Assembly: GCA_019634575.1 (NCBI GenBank)
Contig: JAHCAY010000001.1
Span: 2,542,001-2,606,000, forward strand
DNA: 64,000 nucleotides
Direction of reading: 5' to 3'
Origin: Candidatus Didemnitutus sp.
GTDB lineage: Bacteria > Verrucomicrobiota > Verrucomicrobiia > Opitutales > Opitutaceae
The notes below the pieces were generated by a model, which ran no database searches, was not told the origin of the DNA, and was given only the letters and a program-made list of their open reading frames with translations. Shown here piece after piece: positions 10,901 through 18,430 of this stretch. Position 1 is the stretch's first letter; each line of letters begins with the position of its first letter. Made by a program: the position numbers and the translations under genes.

Positions 10901-13900
10901 AACGGCCGTACCATTCAGGAACGACGCGGCCTGCGCCGCCTCCTTCACCGCACTGAAGATCTGCACGGCGTTCGGGGTCGCAGTGACCGCGGGCGCGTAG
11001 TCGCCCGGCCACGCCATCATGTAATTGTTATTGGAATCGCCCTGCAGGCCGTCGGCAAAGTAGCCCTGCTCGCCATGGCCCAGGTATACGACGTTGGCTC
11101 TGTCGCCCTGGACTGCGCTCGGGACGGCGACAACGAACAGCGTCTCGTCATCGCTGCCGGCGCACACGTCGGCGAATCCTGAGGACTGCAGTACCTGCGT
11201 ACTGTCGAATTCGAGCGCGGCTTTATGGTTGATCGCATCGGCCACCAGCAGCGGCCTGCGCGCATTGTCGATCGTCTGCCGAACATGGAATGCCTGCCCC
11301 GACAGATCCGTCCACTGGCTGATCCGGTTATTCTCGTCCTTGATCACGCCTTTGTCCGCACGATACCACGCTCGCAGGCCTGCGCTGACCGTCGGCGCTG
11401 GCCACGGACTCAGCCCTTGCTGGTACGACTGCAGCAGCGTCCGCCCCACCCCACCCGGATCTTCCCCGCCGGTGTACGTCCGCGTCCCCAGATGCTGATC
11501 TTCCCAGGTATCGAGTAACCCGTCTCCATCGGCATCAGGGTTCACATACTTGGTGGTCAACGCGGTCTCGACCTGCTGGCGCTCCGTCTCGGTGAGTGCC
11601 CGGTTGTAGATGAGCACTTCCGCGATCTCACCTTGGAAGCCGTAGTACGGAGCGTTCGGCCGATTGCCGATCGCCCAGTATCCGGGCGCATGGCTGAGCG
11701 TCGCATCATCCTGCAGGTTGCTCCCCAGCCCTACTCCGTTGAGGTAGCTGCTCGCCGTCGCGCCATTCTTCACCGCACTGAGGATTTGCACCTCCCCGGC
11801 CGTCAGGTTGAACTGCGGCACACTGCGCACCCCGGCGATCTCGTTGCCCATCCAGAGTAAGGACACCTGGTTGTTGCCCCCCACCGTGCGCAGCGCCGGG
11901 TTATACGATGGCTCGCCCCATTGCTCATCAAGGATCGTCATTTCCCCGGTCTGCTGCGCCGCCGGGCGCAACACCACGATCAGCGTCCGATCGTCCCCGC
12001 TGCCCTGCACGTCCACTGCCCGCGGGGTCTGCAAAAGCAACTGCGCCGAATCGAAGCTCACCGCCGGCTGTCCGTTTAGCGCGTTGTTCGTCAACAGCGG
12101 CTGCCGCCCTGGATCTGCCATCTGCAGCACGTGCAAGCCCTGCCCCGACAGATCCGTCCACTGGCTGATCCGGTTATTCTCGTCCTTGATCACGCCTTTG
12201 TCCGCACGATACCACGCTCGCAGGCCTGCGCTGACCGTCGGCGCTGGCCACGGACTCAGCCCTTGCTGGTACGACTGCAGCAGCGTCCGCCCCACCCCAC
12301 CCGGATCTTCCCCGCCGGTGTACGTCCGCGTCCCCAGATGCTGATCTTCCCAGGTATCGAGTAACCCGTCTCCATCGGCATCAGGGTTCACATACTTGGT
12401 GGTCAACGCGGTCTCGACCTGCTGGCGCTCCGTCTCGGTGAGTGCCCGGTTGTAGATGAGCACTTCCGCGATCTCACCTTGGAAGCCGTAGTACGGAGCG
12501 TTCGGCCGATTGCCGATCGCCCAGTATCCGGGCGCATGGCTGAGCGTCGCATCATCCTGCAGGTTGCTCCCCAGCCCTACTCCGTTGAGGTAGCTGCTCG
12601 CCGTCGCGCCATTCTTCACCGCACTGAGGATTTGCACCTCCCCGGCCGTCAGGTTGAACTGCGGCACACTGCGCACCCCGGCGATCTCGTTGCCCATCCA
12701 GAGTAAGGACACCTGGTTGTTGCCCCCCACCGTGCGCAGCGCCGGGTTATACGATGGCTCGCCCCATTGCTCATCAAGGATCGTCATTTCCCCGGTCTGC
12801 TGCGCCGCCGGGCGCAACACCACGATCAGCGTCCGATCGTCCCCGCTGCCCTGCACGTCCACTGCCCGCGGGGTCTGCAAAAGCAACTGCGCCGAATCGA
12901 AGCTCACCGCCGGCTGTCCGTTTAGCGCGTTGTTCGTCAACAGCGGCTGCCGCCCTGGATCTGCCATCTGCAGCACGTGCAAGCCCTGCCCCGACAGATC
13001 CGTCCACTGGCTGATCCGGTTATTCTCGTCCTTGATCACGCCTTTGTCCGCACGATACCACGCTCGCAGGCCTGCGCTGACCGTCGGCGCTGGCCACGGA
13101 CTCAGCCCTTGCTGGTACGACTGCAGCAGCGTCCGCCCCACCCCACCCGGATCTTCCCCGCCGGTGTACGTCCGCGTCCCCAGATGCTGATCTTCCCAGG
13201 TATCGAGTAACCCGTCTCCATCGGCATCAGGGTTCACATACTTGGTGGTCAACGCGGTCTCGACCTGCTGGCGCTCCGTCTCGGTGAGTGCCCGGTTGTA
13301 GATGAGCACTTCCGCGATCTCACCTTGGAAGCCGTAGTACGGAGCGTTCGGCCGATTGCCGATCGCCCAGTATCCGGGCGCATGGCTGAGCGTCGCATCA
13401 TCCTGCAGGTTGCTCCCCAGCCCTACTCCGTTGAGGTAGCTGCTCGCCGTCGCGCCATTCTTCACCGCACTGAGGATTTGCACCTCCCCGGCCGTCAGGT
13501 TGAACTGCGGCACACTGCGCACCCCGGCGATCTCGTTGCCCATCCAGAGTAAGGACACCTGGTTGTTGCCCCCCACCGTGCGCAGCGCCGGGTTATACGA
13601 TGGCTCGCCCCATTGCTCATCAAGGATCGTCATTTCCCCGGTCTGCTGCGCCGCCGGGCGCAACACCACGATCAGCGTCCGATCGTCCCCGCTGCCCTGC
13701 ACGTCCACTGCCCGCGGGGTCTGCAAAAGCAACTGCGCCGAATCGAAGCTCACCGCCGGCTGTCCGTTTAGCGCGTTGTTCGTCAACAGCGGCTGCCGCC
13801 CTGGATCTGCCATCTGCAGCACGTGCAAGCCCTGCCCCGACAGATCCGTCCACTGGCTGATCCGGTTATTCTCGTCCTTGATCACGCCTTTGTCCGCACG

Positions 13901-14542
13901 ATACCACGCTCGCAGGCCTGCGCTGACCGTCGGCGCTGGCCACGGACTCAGCCCTTGCTGGTACGACTGCAGCAGCGTCCGCCCCACCCCACCCGGATCT
14001 TCCCCGCCGGTGTTGTTTAGATGGCCGAAGTAAAGACGCTCCCAATTATCGGGCAGGCCGTCCTGATCATTGTCGAAAACATCGAAGCTGAAGAGAAACT
14101 TCAACTGGCCAAGGTTCGCAGGAGCATAACTGGCGTCATCGCTAGTGGTCACCGTCCAAGGATAAGCTGCTCCGTGAGCCAGGGGCGGCCCGTGAGCGCC
14201 GACCGCGGCGAGGCGGTCGTAGAAAAGCTTTGCGACGGCTTTCAACTGGCCTTGCGTGAGCGCCGCGTAGTCGTTGCGCACTACATTTTCCGCCGCCGGC
14301 GCTGTCCATGAATGAACGAGCTGTGAGATTTCCGGCCCCGCCCCATCAGGCAGCAGCGCGTCCATCTCCGCGGCGGCCTGTTGAGCGATGTGCTTCAACT
14401 GACCGACGTTCGCCACGGCGTAATCATCTGGGCTCGCGTTCGGTACGGTCACCCCTCGCTGTTGCCACCACACCGGCGAGCTCGCCGACAACAACGTGCC
14501 CAATAAAGCGGCTACAGCCGACGCCAACCCCGCGCGTTTCAT
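4961..14542 (-). CDS. Giant LamG/FN3 repeat exoprotein (3193 aa)
   Basis: A signal peptide is followed by three short motifs of the form N-x-GQLK (ANVGQLK, LTQGQLK, ANLGQLK) within the first 150 residues. Residues about 177-1083 are three identical 282-residue LamG/concanavalin-like modules plus a partial copy, each ending in a thrombospondin-3-like segment (DADGDGLLDTWED). A more divergent LamG and a calcium-type stretch (DADGDGLSNADE, DTDGDGLDDG) come next. Then come alternating LamG (GMRLWLKGET..., DQSGNNNHAFN) and fibronectin-III modules with a period near 308 residues. The end is again TSP3-like (DSDGDGLSNAAE, DTDGDGMPDGWE). LamG modules usually bind carbohydrate or protein, so an extracellular adhesin or glycan-binding protein is the likely role. 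It lies 11 bp after the fibre-like gene and its TGA overlaps the RHS start. Confidence 0.9.
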   Translation of the reverse strand: MKRAGLASAVAALLGTLLSASSPVWWQQRGVTVPNASPDDYAVANVGQLKHIAQQAAAEMDALLPDGAGPEISQLVHSWTAPAAENVVRNDYAALTQGQLKAVAKLFYDRLAAVGAHGPPLAHGAAYPWTVTTSDDASYAPANLGQLKFLFSFDVFDNDQDGLPDNWERLYFGHLNNTGGEDPGGVGRTLLQSYQQGLSPWPAPTVSAGLRAWYRADKGVIKDENNRISQWTDLSGQGLHVLQMADPGRQPLLTNNALNGQPAVSFDSAQLLLQTPRAVDVQGSGDDRTLIVVLRPAAQQTGEMTILDEQWGEPSYNPALRTVGGNNQVSLLWMGNEIAGVRSVPQFNLTAGEVQILSAVKNGATASSYLNGVGLGSNLQDDATLSHAPGYWAIGNRPNAPYYGFQGEIAEVLIYNRALTETERQQVETALTTKYVNPDADGDGLLDTWEDQHLGTRTYTGGEDPGGVGRTLLQSYQQGLSPWPAPTVSAGLRAWYRADKGVIKDENNRISQWTDLSGQGLHVLQMADPGRQPLLTNNALNGQPAVSFDSAQLLLQTPRAVDVQGSGDDRTLIVVLRPAAQQTGEMTILDEQWGEPSYNPALRTVGGNNQVSLLWMGNEIAGVRSVPQFNLTAGEVQILSAVKNGATASSYLNGVGLGSNLQDDATLSHAPGYWAIGNRPNAPYYGFQGEIAEVLIYNRALTETERQQVETALTTKYVNPDADGDGLLDTWEDQHLGTRTYTGGEDPGGVGRTLLQSYQQGLSPWPAPTVSAGLRAWYRADKGVIKDENNRISQWTDLSGQGLHVLQMADPGRQPLLTNNALNGQPAVSFDSAQLLLQTPRAVDVQGSGDDRTLIVVLRPAAQQTGEMTILDEQWGEPSYNPALRTVGGNNQVSLLWMGNEIAGVRSVPQFNLTAGEVQILSAVKNGATASSYLNGVGLGSNLQDDATLSHAPGYWAIGNRPNAPYYGFQGEIAEVLIYNRALTETERQQVETALTTKYVNPDADGDGLLDTWEDQHLGTRTYTGGEDPGGVGRTLLQSYQQGLSPWPAPTVSAGLRAWYRADKGVIKDENNRISQWTDLSGQAFHVRQTIDNARRPLLVADAINHKAALEFDSTQVLQSSGFADVCAGSDDETLFVVAVPSAVQGDRANVVYLGHGEQGYFADGLQGDSNNNYMMAWPGDYAPAVTATPNAVQIFSAVKEAAQAASFLNGTAVASRAVQPEIVAPPAVMAIGNGTHPYYGFNGRIAEVLIYNRALTAAERQQVETALKFRYGIVDPNGDADGDGLSNADELARGTDPYAADTDGDGLDDGLEVAIGTNPLVSDLDSVPSRFQGRRLHLRADAGLTLNGQFVSQWNDLSGNNNHAVNTQGGRQPVKDVDAVSGAIAVKFDGLDDYLQLPNVTAGMTQGEIFAVVRRQASTGGGTIWSFGSGSNVYPQSNNTIQEAFGTSSARIGPPVSADLTKWQLYNVRASASGWESRITGKTYLQAAGNTVSFSQTSPILGWSINTAYGSALNGAVAELIVYDHVLTEQERAALGVYFNLRHHLVTVASAPAGLAAAGISASQIVLSWQEATTTNGGLTYEIERRSSTGDFAVVAEVRDGTMYFDSAVVAGETYTYRVKARNYAGDSPYSNEASASPGDGAAMPLTGMRLWLRGETLTSGAVEAWEDMSGSGNTATNTNAIRQPSVQIDPVTDRKTVRFDGVDDYLQLPNVTAGMTQGEVFVVVKAATVTNGNGQALWSFGSGTALYVPGNAIYETFGTNVRRDAPGANVDLTKWTLYNVSAESNGNWSSRLNGQNYYSVSGNTVSFSNATPTLGGGVPITGAIAEIIVYDHALTEGERTAVGFYLNLRHGFVSPPPVPGGLTAKAISASQISLSWAETPNGAGTTFAVERKTGSGDFVSVAEVKDVFSYIDSALNPTATYTYRVKARTYGGSSGYSNEASATTFDTGAPMPNAGMRLWLKGETQAAGPVLTWRDQSGNNNHAFNNNANRRPVAELEPQTGRMVVRFDGVDDYLQLPNVTGGMTQGEVFVVVKSATVTNGNGQALWTFGSGTALYVPGNAIYETFGTNVRRDAPGANVDLTKWTLYNVSAEPNGNWSSRLNGQDYYSVSGNTVSFSNATPTLGGGVPITGAIAELIVYDHVLTNAERSAVGTYLAQRHAFVASPQAPTPLTAQAVSGSQISLGWAGAPNGSGTTFVVERKTGAGDFAPVTEVKDVFSYIDSALTASTAYTYRVKAKTYAGSSGYSNEASATTFDTGSAMPTTGIRLWLKGETQPPGRVLTWLDQSGNNNHAFNTNTARQPQAEVDAQTGRIVVRFDGVDDMLQLPNVTAGMTQGEAFVVVKTAPAPDNNGRRLWSLGSADAYFIPDNRLFDGFGTSTRRDGLGFGADFSQWTLYNVSAEAGGKWSNRLNGKKYLTITGNTVSFTSTAPQLGGGRPLDGPIAELIVYDHALTEAERTAVAIYLNQRHGFATPPGTPTALTAGGISPTQISLSWSGLVRRATTAYVIERKSGAADYAPLAEVQDVCSFIDATVAAGTNYTYRVKARTYAGSSSGYSNEAGATSLVEGSAMPLSGVRLWFKGESLGQGAVPRWPDLSGNSNDAGTTFLNRQPVAEVDLQTNRTVVRFDGLDDALQLPDVTAGMTQGEAFVLVKAAPVPDGNGRWLWSLGRDATGFGIGNTIAEGFGTSVRRDGPTAGPDLTQWQLYNVSASATGWESRISGQIYQSFATNTVSFSSTAPVIGGSRSIDGAIAEVIVYDHPLTEQERLAVGFYFSQRYGFLAALAVPTNLAASAVSPTEVCLTWTMPAATRGTTYQVDRRAGSGNYQRIGTATGPSFFDRTAPAGTTCAYRVRAVNYAGYSAFSADASVVTAATGAAAAFPTTGLKLWLDASTLGNADTVSTWRELSGASNHATQAAAPARPLVIQNQLAGLPVVRFDGTDDVLQLPGFLSGATAAEVFVVVRAGTFTPARNLGLWQFGPGDSLYSASNGTTLESFGSSVTRSGPVPLQALTQYHTYNISAQAGEWISRVNDIPYVLAAANTVQFRASFQLGVADTGRFGGDIAEILVFDRVLAPEERESVNRYLNVKYRLVPEGYANVNAFNFDSDGDGLSNAAEAAAGSNPYATDTDGDGMPDGWEVAHGLNPLVADALADADGDGRTNLEEYLAGTDPTVADAADPAAPVQLKIYHPVQRQP
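11293..14013 (-). repeat. 846-bp in-frame tandem repeat, 3.2 copies
   Basis: Comparing the three stretches base by base shows no difference that I can find. Units lie at about 13168-14013, 12322-13167 and 11476-12321, with a 183-bp partial fourth copy at 11293-11475. The period is exactly 846 bp (282 codons), so copy-number change keeps the reading frame. Each unit encodes one LamG-like module plus a TSP3-like linker. Identity at third codon positions indicates very recent amplification or ongoing gene conversion; an assembly artefact cannot be excluded from the sequence alone. Confidence 0.95.
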
Positions 14543-14553
14543 GACTGGCGAGG

Positions 14554-15801
14554 TTACGGTTGCGGCTCAGCCGTGAATTCACCCATCGGTATGTCGCCTT
14601 GAGGCGCGATTCGGACCGGGCCGTCGAATCGCGCTCCACGGGTCGCGGTGAACTGGGCGTTAGTCTTCAGCTCTTGCGGTCCAGCGCGGTGCAGGACCAC
14701 GTCATCACCTAACGCAATTCCCCCGGCGGCTGTGGTGTGATCCGGCAAATGAATGCGCCCGGCTGGAGCGGGAGCCGTGCGCCCGACTAAGATGTTCCCG
14801 TTTTCATCGATTCTCACCGCCTCATTCGAGTTGATTGAGATCCGGAGCGCGGCGACGTTCGTGGCGTGCAATGAAGCCAGTGCGCCTTCGGCATCGAACT
14901 GCATGCCGGCTTCGTCCGGCGTTGTACCCGTGCGCGTGAAACGCGCGATGGTCGCCTCCGGCGTACTGATGTCCAATCGCGAATGCACACGCACGCGCCC
15001 GGAGCCGTTCGCCGCGATGTCGACGTTCTCTCCCGCGCCACCGGCGGCCAAGATCAAAGACGTGTCGCCGATGATTGATCCGGATTCGAGCAAAAGACTC
15101 CCAACCTGCGCCTGGCCCTTCACGTGGACGGTCCGCCACCGCAGCAATGAACTTCCCAAGTCCGCGGCGTCGTCTATGTTAGGCACCAAGCTACCGCCAA
15201 CGCGAACCACGCCGATCCCGGTCGGCACAAGGATAATCGAGTTGTCGCTGCCCCCGGCGTTGAGCGTCAGCCCGTCGCCGGCCGCCCCCGTGATAGTGCC
15301 TGTGGTCGCGGTGAGCGAGGAGGAGCTGAATGCTCCGTCCACCACCAGACCGCCCGGCGTACGCAGGACGCCAGCTGTGTCGCGCTGAAGGAAAGCGTCG
15401 CCGAGCACGAGCTTCTTTGCGCCGGAGTCGAGCGATATGGCGGCGCTGCCATTCGCGTCATACACGATGAGCTTATGGGCGGCATCCAGTCGCATGGAGG
15501 GTCGCGTCGACCCCACTAACTCGTATTCCCAAAGCCACGACGACACGGGGCGATTGAGTCGGAGGCTGAATGTGTCCGTATCCTGATCAAAGTAGAAGAA
15601 CCCGGCACCATATGAGCCAGATTGCGCCCCCAGCGTAAGCCGATTGCCGGCGATATCCACGTTCCCGGCGACATCGAGCTTCCCGTTGACCGAGAGGTCC
15701 TGAGCATCCGCATTCGTCAGAAAAAGCGCAATTAGCCAAATCAGTGATCCGATTTGGTAGAAATTGAAGATACGATCACCGTGATATCCGTTGGATTTCA
15801 T
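14554..15801 (-). CDS. Secreted fibre-like repetitive protein
   Basis: The 415-residue product has a signal peptide with hydrophobic segment GSLIWLIALFLTNADAQ. The mature part is low-complexity and beta-rich (LSVNGKLDVAGNVDIAGN, TGTITGAAGDGLTLNAGGSDN, RIDENGNILVGRTAPAPAGRIH), resembling the stalks of phage tail fibres or collar/adhesin shafts. No S74 self-cleaving peptidase domain is visible at the C-terminus. ATG 15801 was chosen because it places the signal peptide close to the start; an upstream GTG at 15834 would add 11 residues. It is the first gene of a minus-strand set with the LamG and RHS genes (11-bp gap), suggesting joint export and assembly. Family not firmly recognised. Confidence 0.75.
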   Translation of the reverse strand: MKSNGYHGDRIFNFYQIGSLIWLIALFLTNADAQDLSVNGKLDVAGNVDIAGNRLTLGAQSGSYGAGFFYFDQDTDTFSLRLNRPVSSWLWEYELVGSTRPSMRLDAAHKLIVYDANGSAAISLDSGAKKLVLGDAFLQRDTAGVLRTPGGLVVDGAFSSSSLTATTGTITGAAGDGLTLNAGGSDNSIILVPTGIGVVRVGGSLVPNIDDAADLGSSLLRWRTVHVKGQAQVGSLLLESGSIIGDTSLILAAGGAGENVDIAANGSGRVRVHSRLDISTPEATIARFTRTGTTPDEAGMQFDAEGALASLHATNVAALRISINSNEAVRIDENGNILVGRTAPAPAGRIHLPDHTTAAGGIALGDDVVLHRAGPQELKTNAQFTATRGARFDGPVRIAPQGDIPMGEFTAEPQP

Positions 15802-15834
15802 GAGAAAACAATTCCGACGCTCGCTACCAACCAC

Positions 15835-16825
15835 GTTTGGCCCTGTGGTTTATTATTGGCTATGCGTACTTCGGAGGTGACCGTATATAAGAACAGCGAT
15901 AAGCGCACAGAACAAACCTGTGCCTCTGCCGCGCCAAAAAAGACAACTAAAACAGGCCTCAGTCAAGCTGGCTATAGTACGCTTAAGCGAAAATAAGGAA
16001 GTTTCAGCCCGCGCATGAGGCTATCCTCCCAGATCCATGTCGGGGAGCCGCGGGCTTCCACGTCGCTTCGCATTCGAAGACGATTGTGGTTCCGGTGCAC
16101 ATCATCAGATTCTCCGGCAGTCGCAACACCGCCCTTGCGTGTCCAAGATGCACGGCCCGCGCCCAGCGCACCATTCTATGGCGCGAGCAAGCGCGAACAT
16201 TATCCACCCTGCGCGCCGATCCCGCCGTCTGGACAGTGGAGGCTCCAATTTCCTCGGCTTGGATTGTCGGCTTTGGGGTGATTCGCGCGTGCTCTGGCGC
16301 AGTCTGCCGGTGACCGCGAACCCAGATCGTATGCGACCGGAGATTATCATCTTTTCGCCACTTTAAGCTTCGGTCGCGCATCAGTGATCGCAAAGGACAG
16401 ATGGTCGCTGAAACATTCATCGCGCAGTGACCGCCGAAGCTTTCGAGATATCCGCTTTCGGTGGGCATTCCGTTACGCACGTCGCTGCCTTTGGCCAATA
16501 ACTCAACCACCACGAGAAACGGTGACTCAATAACTCTGAGTTCGCAATTGCACTCGACAGGGCAAGGTATTCAACTAAACGATCTATCGGGAGATATTCA
16601 GGGCCGAGAATTGATCCGTGGAGTCTCTATGAATAGCGAAAGAGAGGACATATGGCCTACCATCTATTTATCAACGATCCCGATACTGAGACAGTTCGGA
16701 TCAGAGAATTTCGCGCGACTTCGCCCCAAGCAATTCACCTTTTCTAGCTGGCGCGTGCTCGTTAAATTTAACTTTCAAAACTAGATAATCTTCGACTGGC
16801 GGGCAACATTCCTTCTCCATAAAAT
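15835..16825. other. Gene-poor, lower-GC intergenic region
   Basis: About 990 bp with no convincing full-length gene. Open frames on both strands (e.g. 16004-16513 minus, 16461-16784 plus) give compositionally odd peptides without recognisable domains. The part nearest 15835 should contain the promoter of the fibre/LamG/RHS genes. The segment 16500-16825 is visibly AT-richer than the rest of the window and leads into the glycosyltransferase gene. It probably represents decayed or transferred DNA. Confidence 0.5.
16652..16747 (+). other. Short ORF (31 codons) with good Shine-Dalgarno, possible gene remnant
   Basis: An AGAGAGGA sequence lies five bases before ATG 16652, which is the best ribosome-binding site in this gap. 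The frame (MAYHLFINDPDTETVRIREF...) reads 31 residues to TAG 16745. It looks like the N-terminus of a normal soluble protein cut short, so it may be a truncated gene. No family is recognised. Confidence 0.25.
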
Positions 16826-17863
16826 ATGGATATGCGTTTCAGTGTAATAATTCCAGCATGCGGCAGGATCGGACCCCTAAAATTCACCCTTAATAGTGTT
16901 CGGCGGTCACTGTATAGCTTCGGGAATTGCGGCGAAGTTGTGTTGGTGGACGATGGATCGGAGGAGCCGCTCGCTCGGGAGGATTTACTTAAGAAATCGG
17001 ATAACCAGATTCGGATCCTGAGAAAGGAAAACGGAGGCTCTATTTCCGCGAGACTTGCCGGCCTGAAGGAAGCGCGAGGCGACGTCGTACTCTTTTTAGA
17101 TTCCGACGATCTTATTCATCCAGCAAAACTGGATGCACATTACGCCGCCCATTCAAGGGAGGATGTAGATGCTGTGTACGACGATATCTCAGAGGTACGC
17201 CTTCTGGAGAACTACGAGGCGGAGTTCACAGGCGGATGGACGCTTCCGTTGGCAAAGAACGGTATAGACCTATTGCTGAAGATCCAACCACTGCCGCACG
17301 GCATCTCTTTTAAGAGATCTTATCTACTCAAGACGCTTGAAGAACCGCTAATTCCGCCTTTCCGAAAATTCGATTGGGTGGGTGATGTATGGAACTACTA
17401 TAACATGCTCATAGCCCCCCCTCGTTTCGCAAAGATTCACCGGCCACTCACCGCAGTAGGTCCGCACACCGATTTTCGGTTTAGCAGAAACTGGGAACGC
17501 CTCGCCGTCGAGGCGTTACTATTGGTGGAAGCATTTGTTCAACGCTGTCCAATTGAACCGAGCACAATTGAGGCCAGGATCGCCGTCGGCGAAACCGCGT
17601 TTGATAGCTGGCGCCGTCTGCCAAGAGATTTCCCCCCGGTCTTTGCCGACCGTCTATTGTCTGTATGGAGGCACTCCCCTCGGGGACCAATAAAATGCCT
17701 CGGCGGCAAATGGTTCAGCTTCCTCGCCGCGTTGGTGGGCCCTGAAATGGCGGCGAAAATTATGAAACTGCGAAATCACAGCTATTCCAGTTGCCGGACT
17801 ATTGACCCCACTGCGCTCAAGAAACTTTTGACGAGATTGGATTCGCACGAGTCGCTGTGGTGA
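16826..17863 (+). CDS. Family 2 glycosyltransferase
   Basis: The 345-residue protein has a GT-A fold N-terminus: FSVIIPACGRIGPLKFTL (residues 5-22), nucleotide-binding VDDGS (41-45) and the metal-binding DxD-type motif LDSDD (91-95). The C-terminal half is a variable acceptor region without membrane segments, so it is probably a cytoplasmic enzyme transferring a sugar from a nucleotide donor onto a surface glycan or lipid-linked acceptor. The codon use is clearly less GC-biased than in the neighbours, and the gene stands alone between two gene-poor stretches. Both points argue for horizontal acquisition. An internal ATG at 16832 is an equally plausible start. Confidence 0.85.
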   Translation: MDMRFSVIIPACGRIGPLKFTLNSVRRSLYSFGNCGEVVLVDDGSEEPLAREDLLKKSDNQIRILRKENGGSISARLAGLKEARGDVVLFLDSDDLIHPAKLDAHYAAHSREDVDAVYDDISEVRLLENYEAEFTGGWTLPLAKNGIDLLLKIQPLPHGISFKRSYLLKTLEEPLIPPFRKFDWVGDVWNYYNMLIAPPRFAKIHRPLTAVGPHTDFRFSRNWERLAVEALLLVEAFVQRCPIEPSTIEARIAVGETAFDSWRRLPRDFPPVFADRLLSVWRHSPRGPIKCLGGKWFSFLAALVGPEMAAKIMKLRNHSYSSCRTIDPTALKKLLTRLDSHESLW

Positions 17864-18159
17864 GTTCGCGCGATTGAGCCGGCCAAGAATCATAGGCTGA
17901 TGCCGCGGCGAGTTCGAGGCGCACTAGCACCAATCTCGTCATGACCTTGATCTGTCAGCACTTCGGTGCCAGCGCCGATGCCGCGCGGCACGCAGCATGA
18001 GCGTGGCAGTGCTGTCGCGTCTGCCGCTGCTGATTAATGAAGCGCACGGGAAAGCCCCAAATCAGCAGATGGACCTTAGCGTCACCGAATTGGGACTCCC
18101 GTTTAGCGGCTCATCACGCACGTGATTCGCATTAGCCGGCTCTGTTTCGTTCGGGGAAA

Positions 18160-18218
18160 TGGTTCCACCCAACTGCCGGCACAGAGGTCGTCCGCTTCGG
18201 CTGCCAAACTGGTTCCAC
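18160..18218. repeat. Pair of short direct repeats (TGGTTCCAC)
   Basis: TGGTTCCAC occurs at 18160-18168 and again at 18210-18218, with weakly similar bases to the left of each. The pair could be the multiple terminal repeats of a lost insertion sequence; this is an inference from the pattern only. Confidence 0.35.
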
Positions 18219-18264
18219 GTTTCCGCTATGTGTGGAAAATTGATCCCTGCCCCTCTCTCGGGAG

Positions 18265-18291
18265 GTCGGACGCACAGGCGCCGACTTTTTT
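18265..18291 (+). terminator. Candidate rho-independent terminator
   Basis: The left arm GTCGGACGC (18265-18273) pairs with GCGCCGAC (18278-18285) with one bulged A and a four-base loop, followed by six T residues (18286-18291). It lies 400 bp after the glycosyltransferase gene and 140 bp before the sensor kinase, so it would insulate the phosphorelay genes from upstream transcription. Confidence 0.5.
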
Positions 18292-18430
18292 GGCATCCGG
18301 AATTTTGATTCAACCGCCGGCGGAAAGTCGGTCAAAACGACACCCGCACTGCGGAGAGCGGAAGTGGGGATGAAATCGATGTTTCATCCGGGGAACTTGT
18401 CCTCCATGGTATGGACGGGCCCCTCGTCGA

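Larger units (their letters stand above)
17864..18430. other. Gene-free region with possible insertion-element remnant
   Basis: No gene is supported in these 567 bp. The segment contains two direct copies of TGGTTCCAC (18160-18168 and 18210-18218, 50 bp apart) and a terminator-like hairpin at 18265-18291. Spaced short repeats of this kind are reminiscent of the ends of IS21-type elements, but no transposase is present. The rest shows no structure that I can interpret. Confidence 0.4.

Noticed and set aside
11293..14013. CRISPR-like array
   Set aside because: The repeats are long (846 bp), in frame and without spacers, so they are protein-coding tandem modules.
16004..16513. 169-codon minus-strand open frame in the island
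   Set aside because: No recognisable domain, odd Arg/Cys/His-rich composition and no ribosome-binding site; kept only as part of the gene-poor region.
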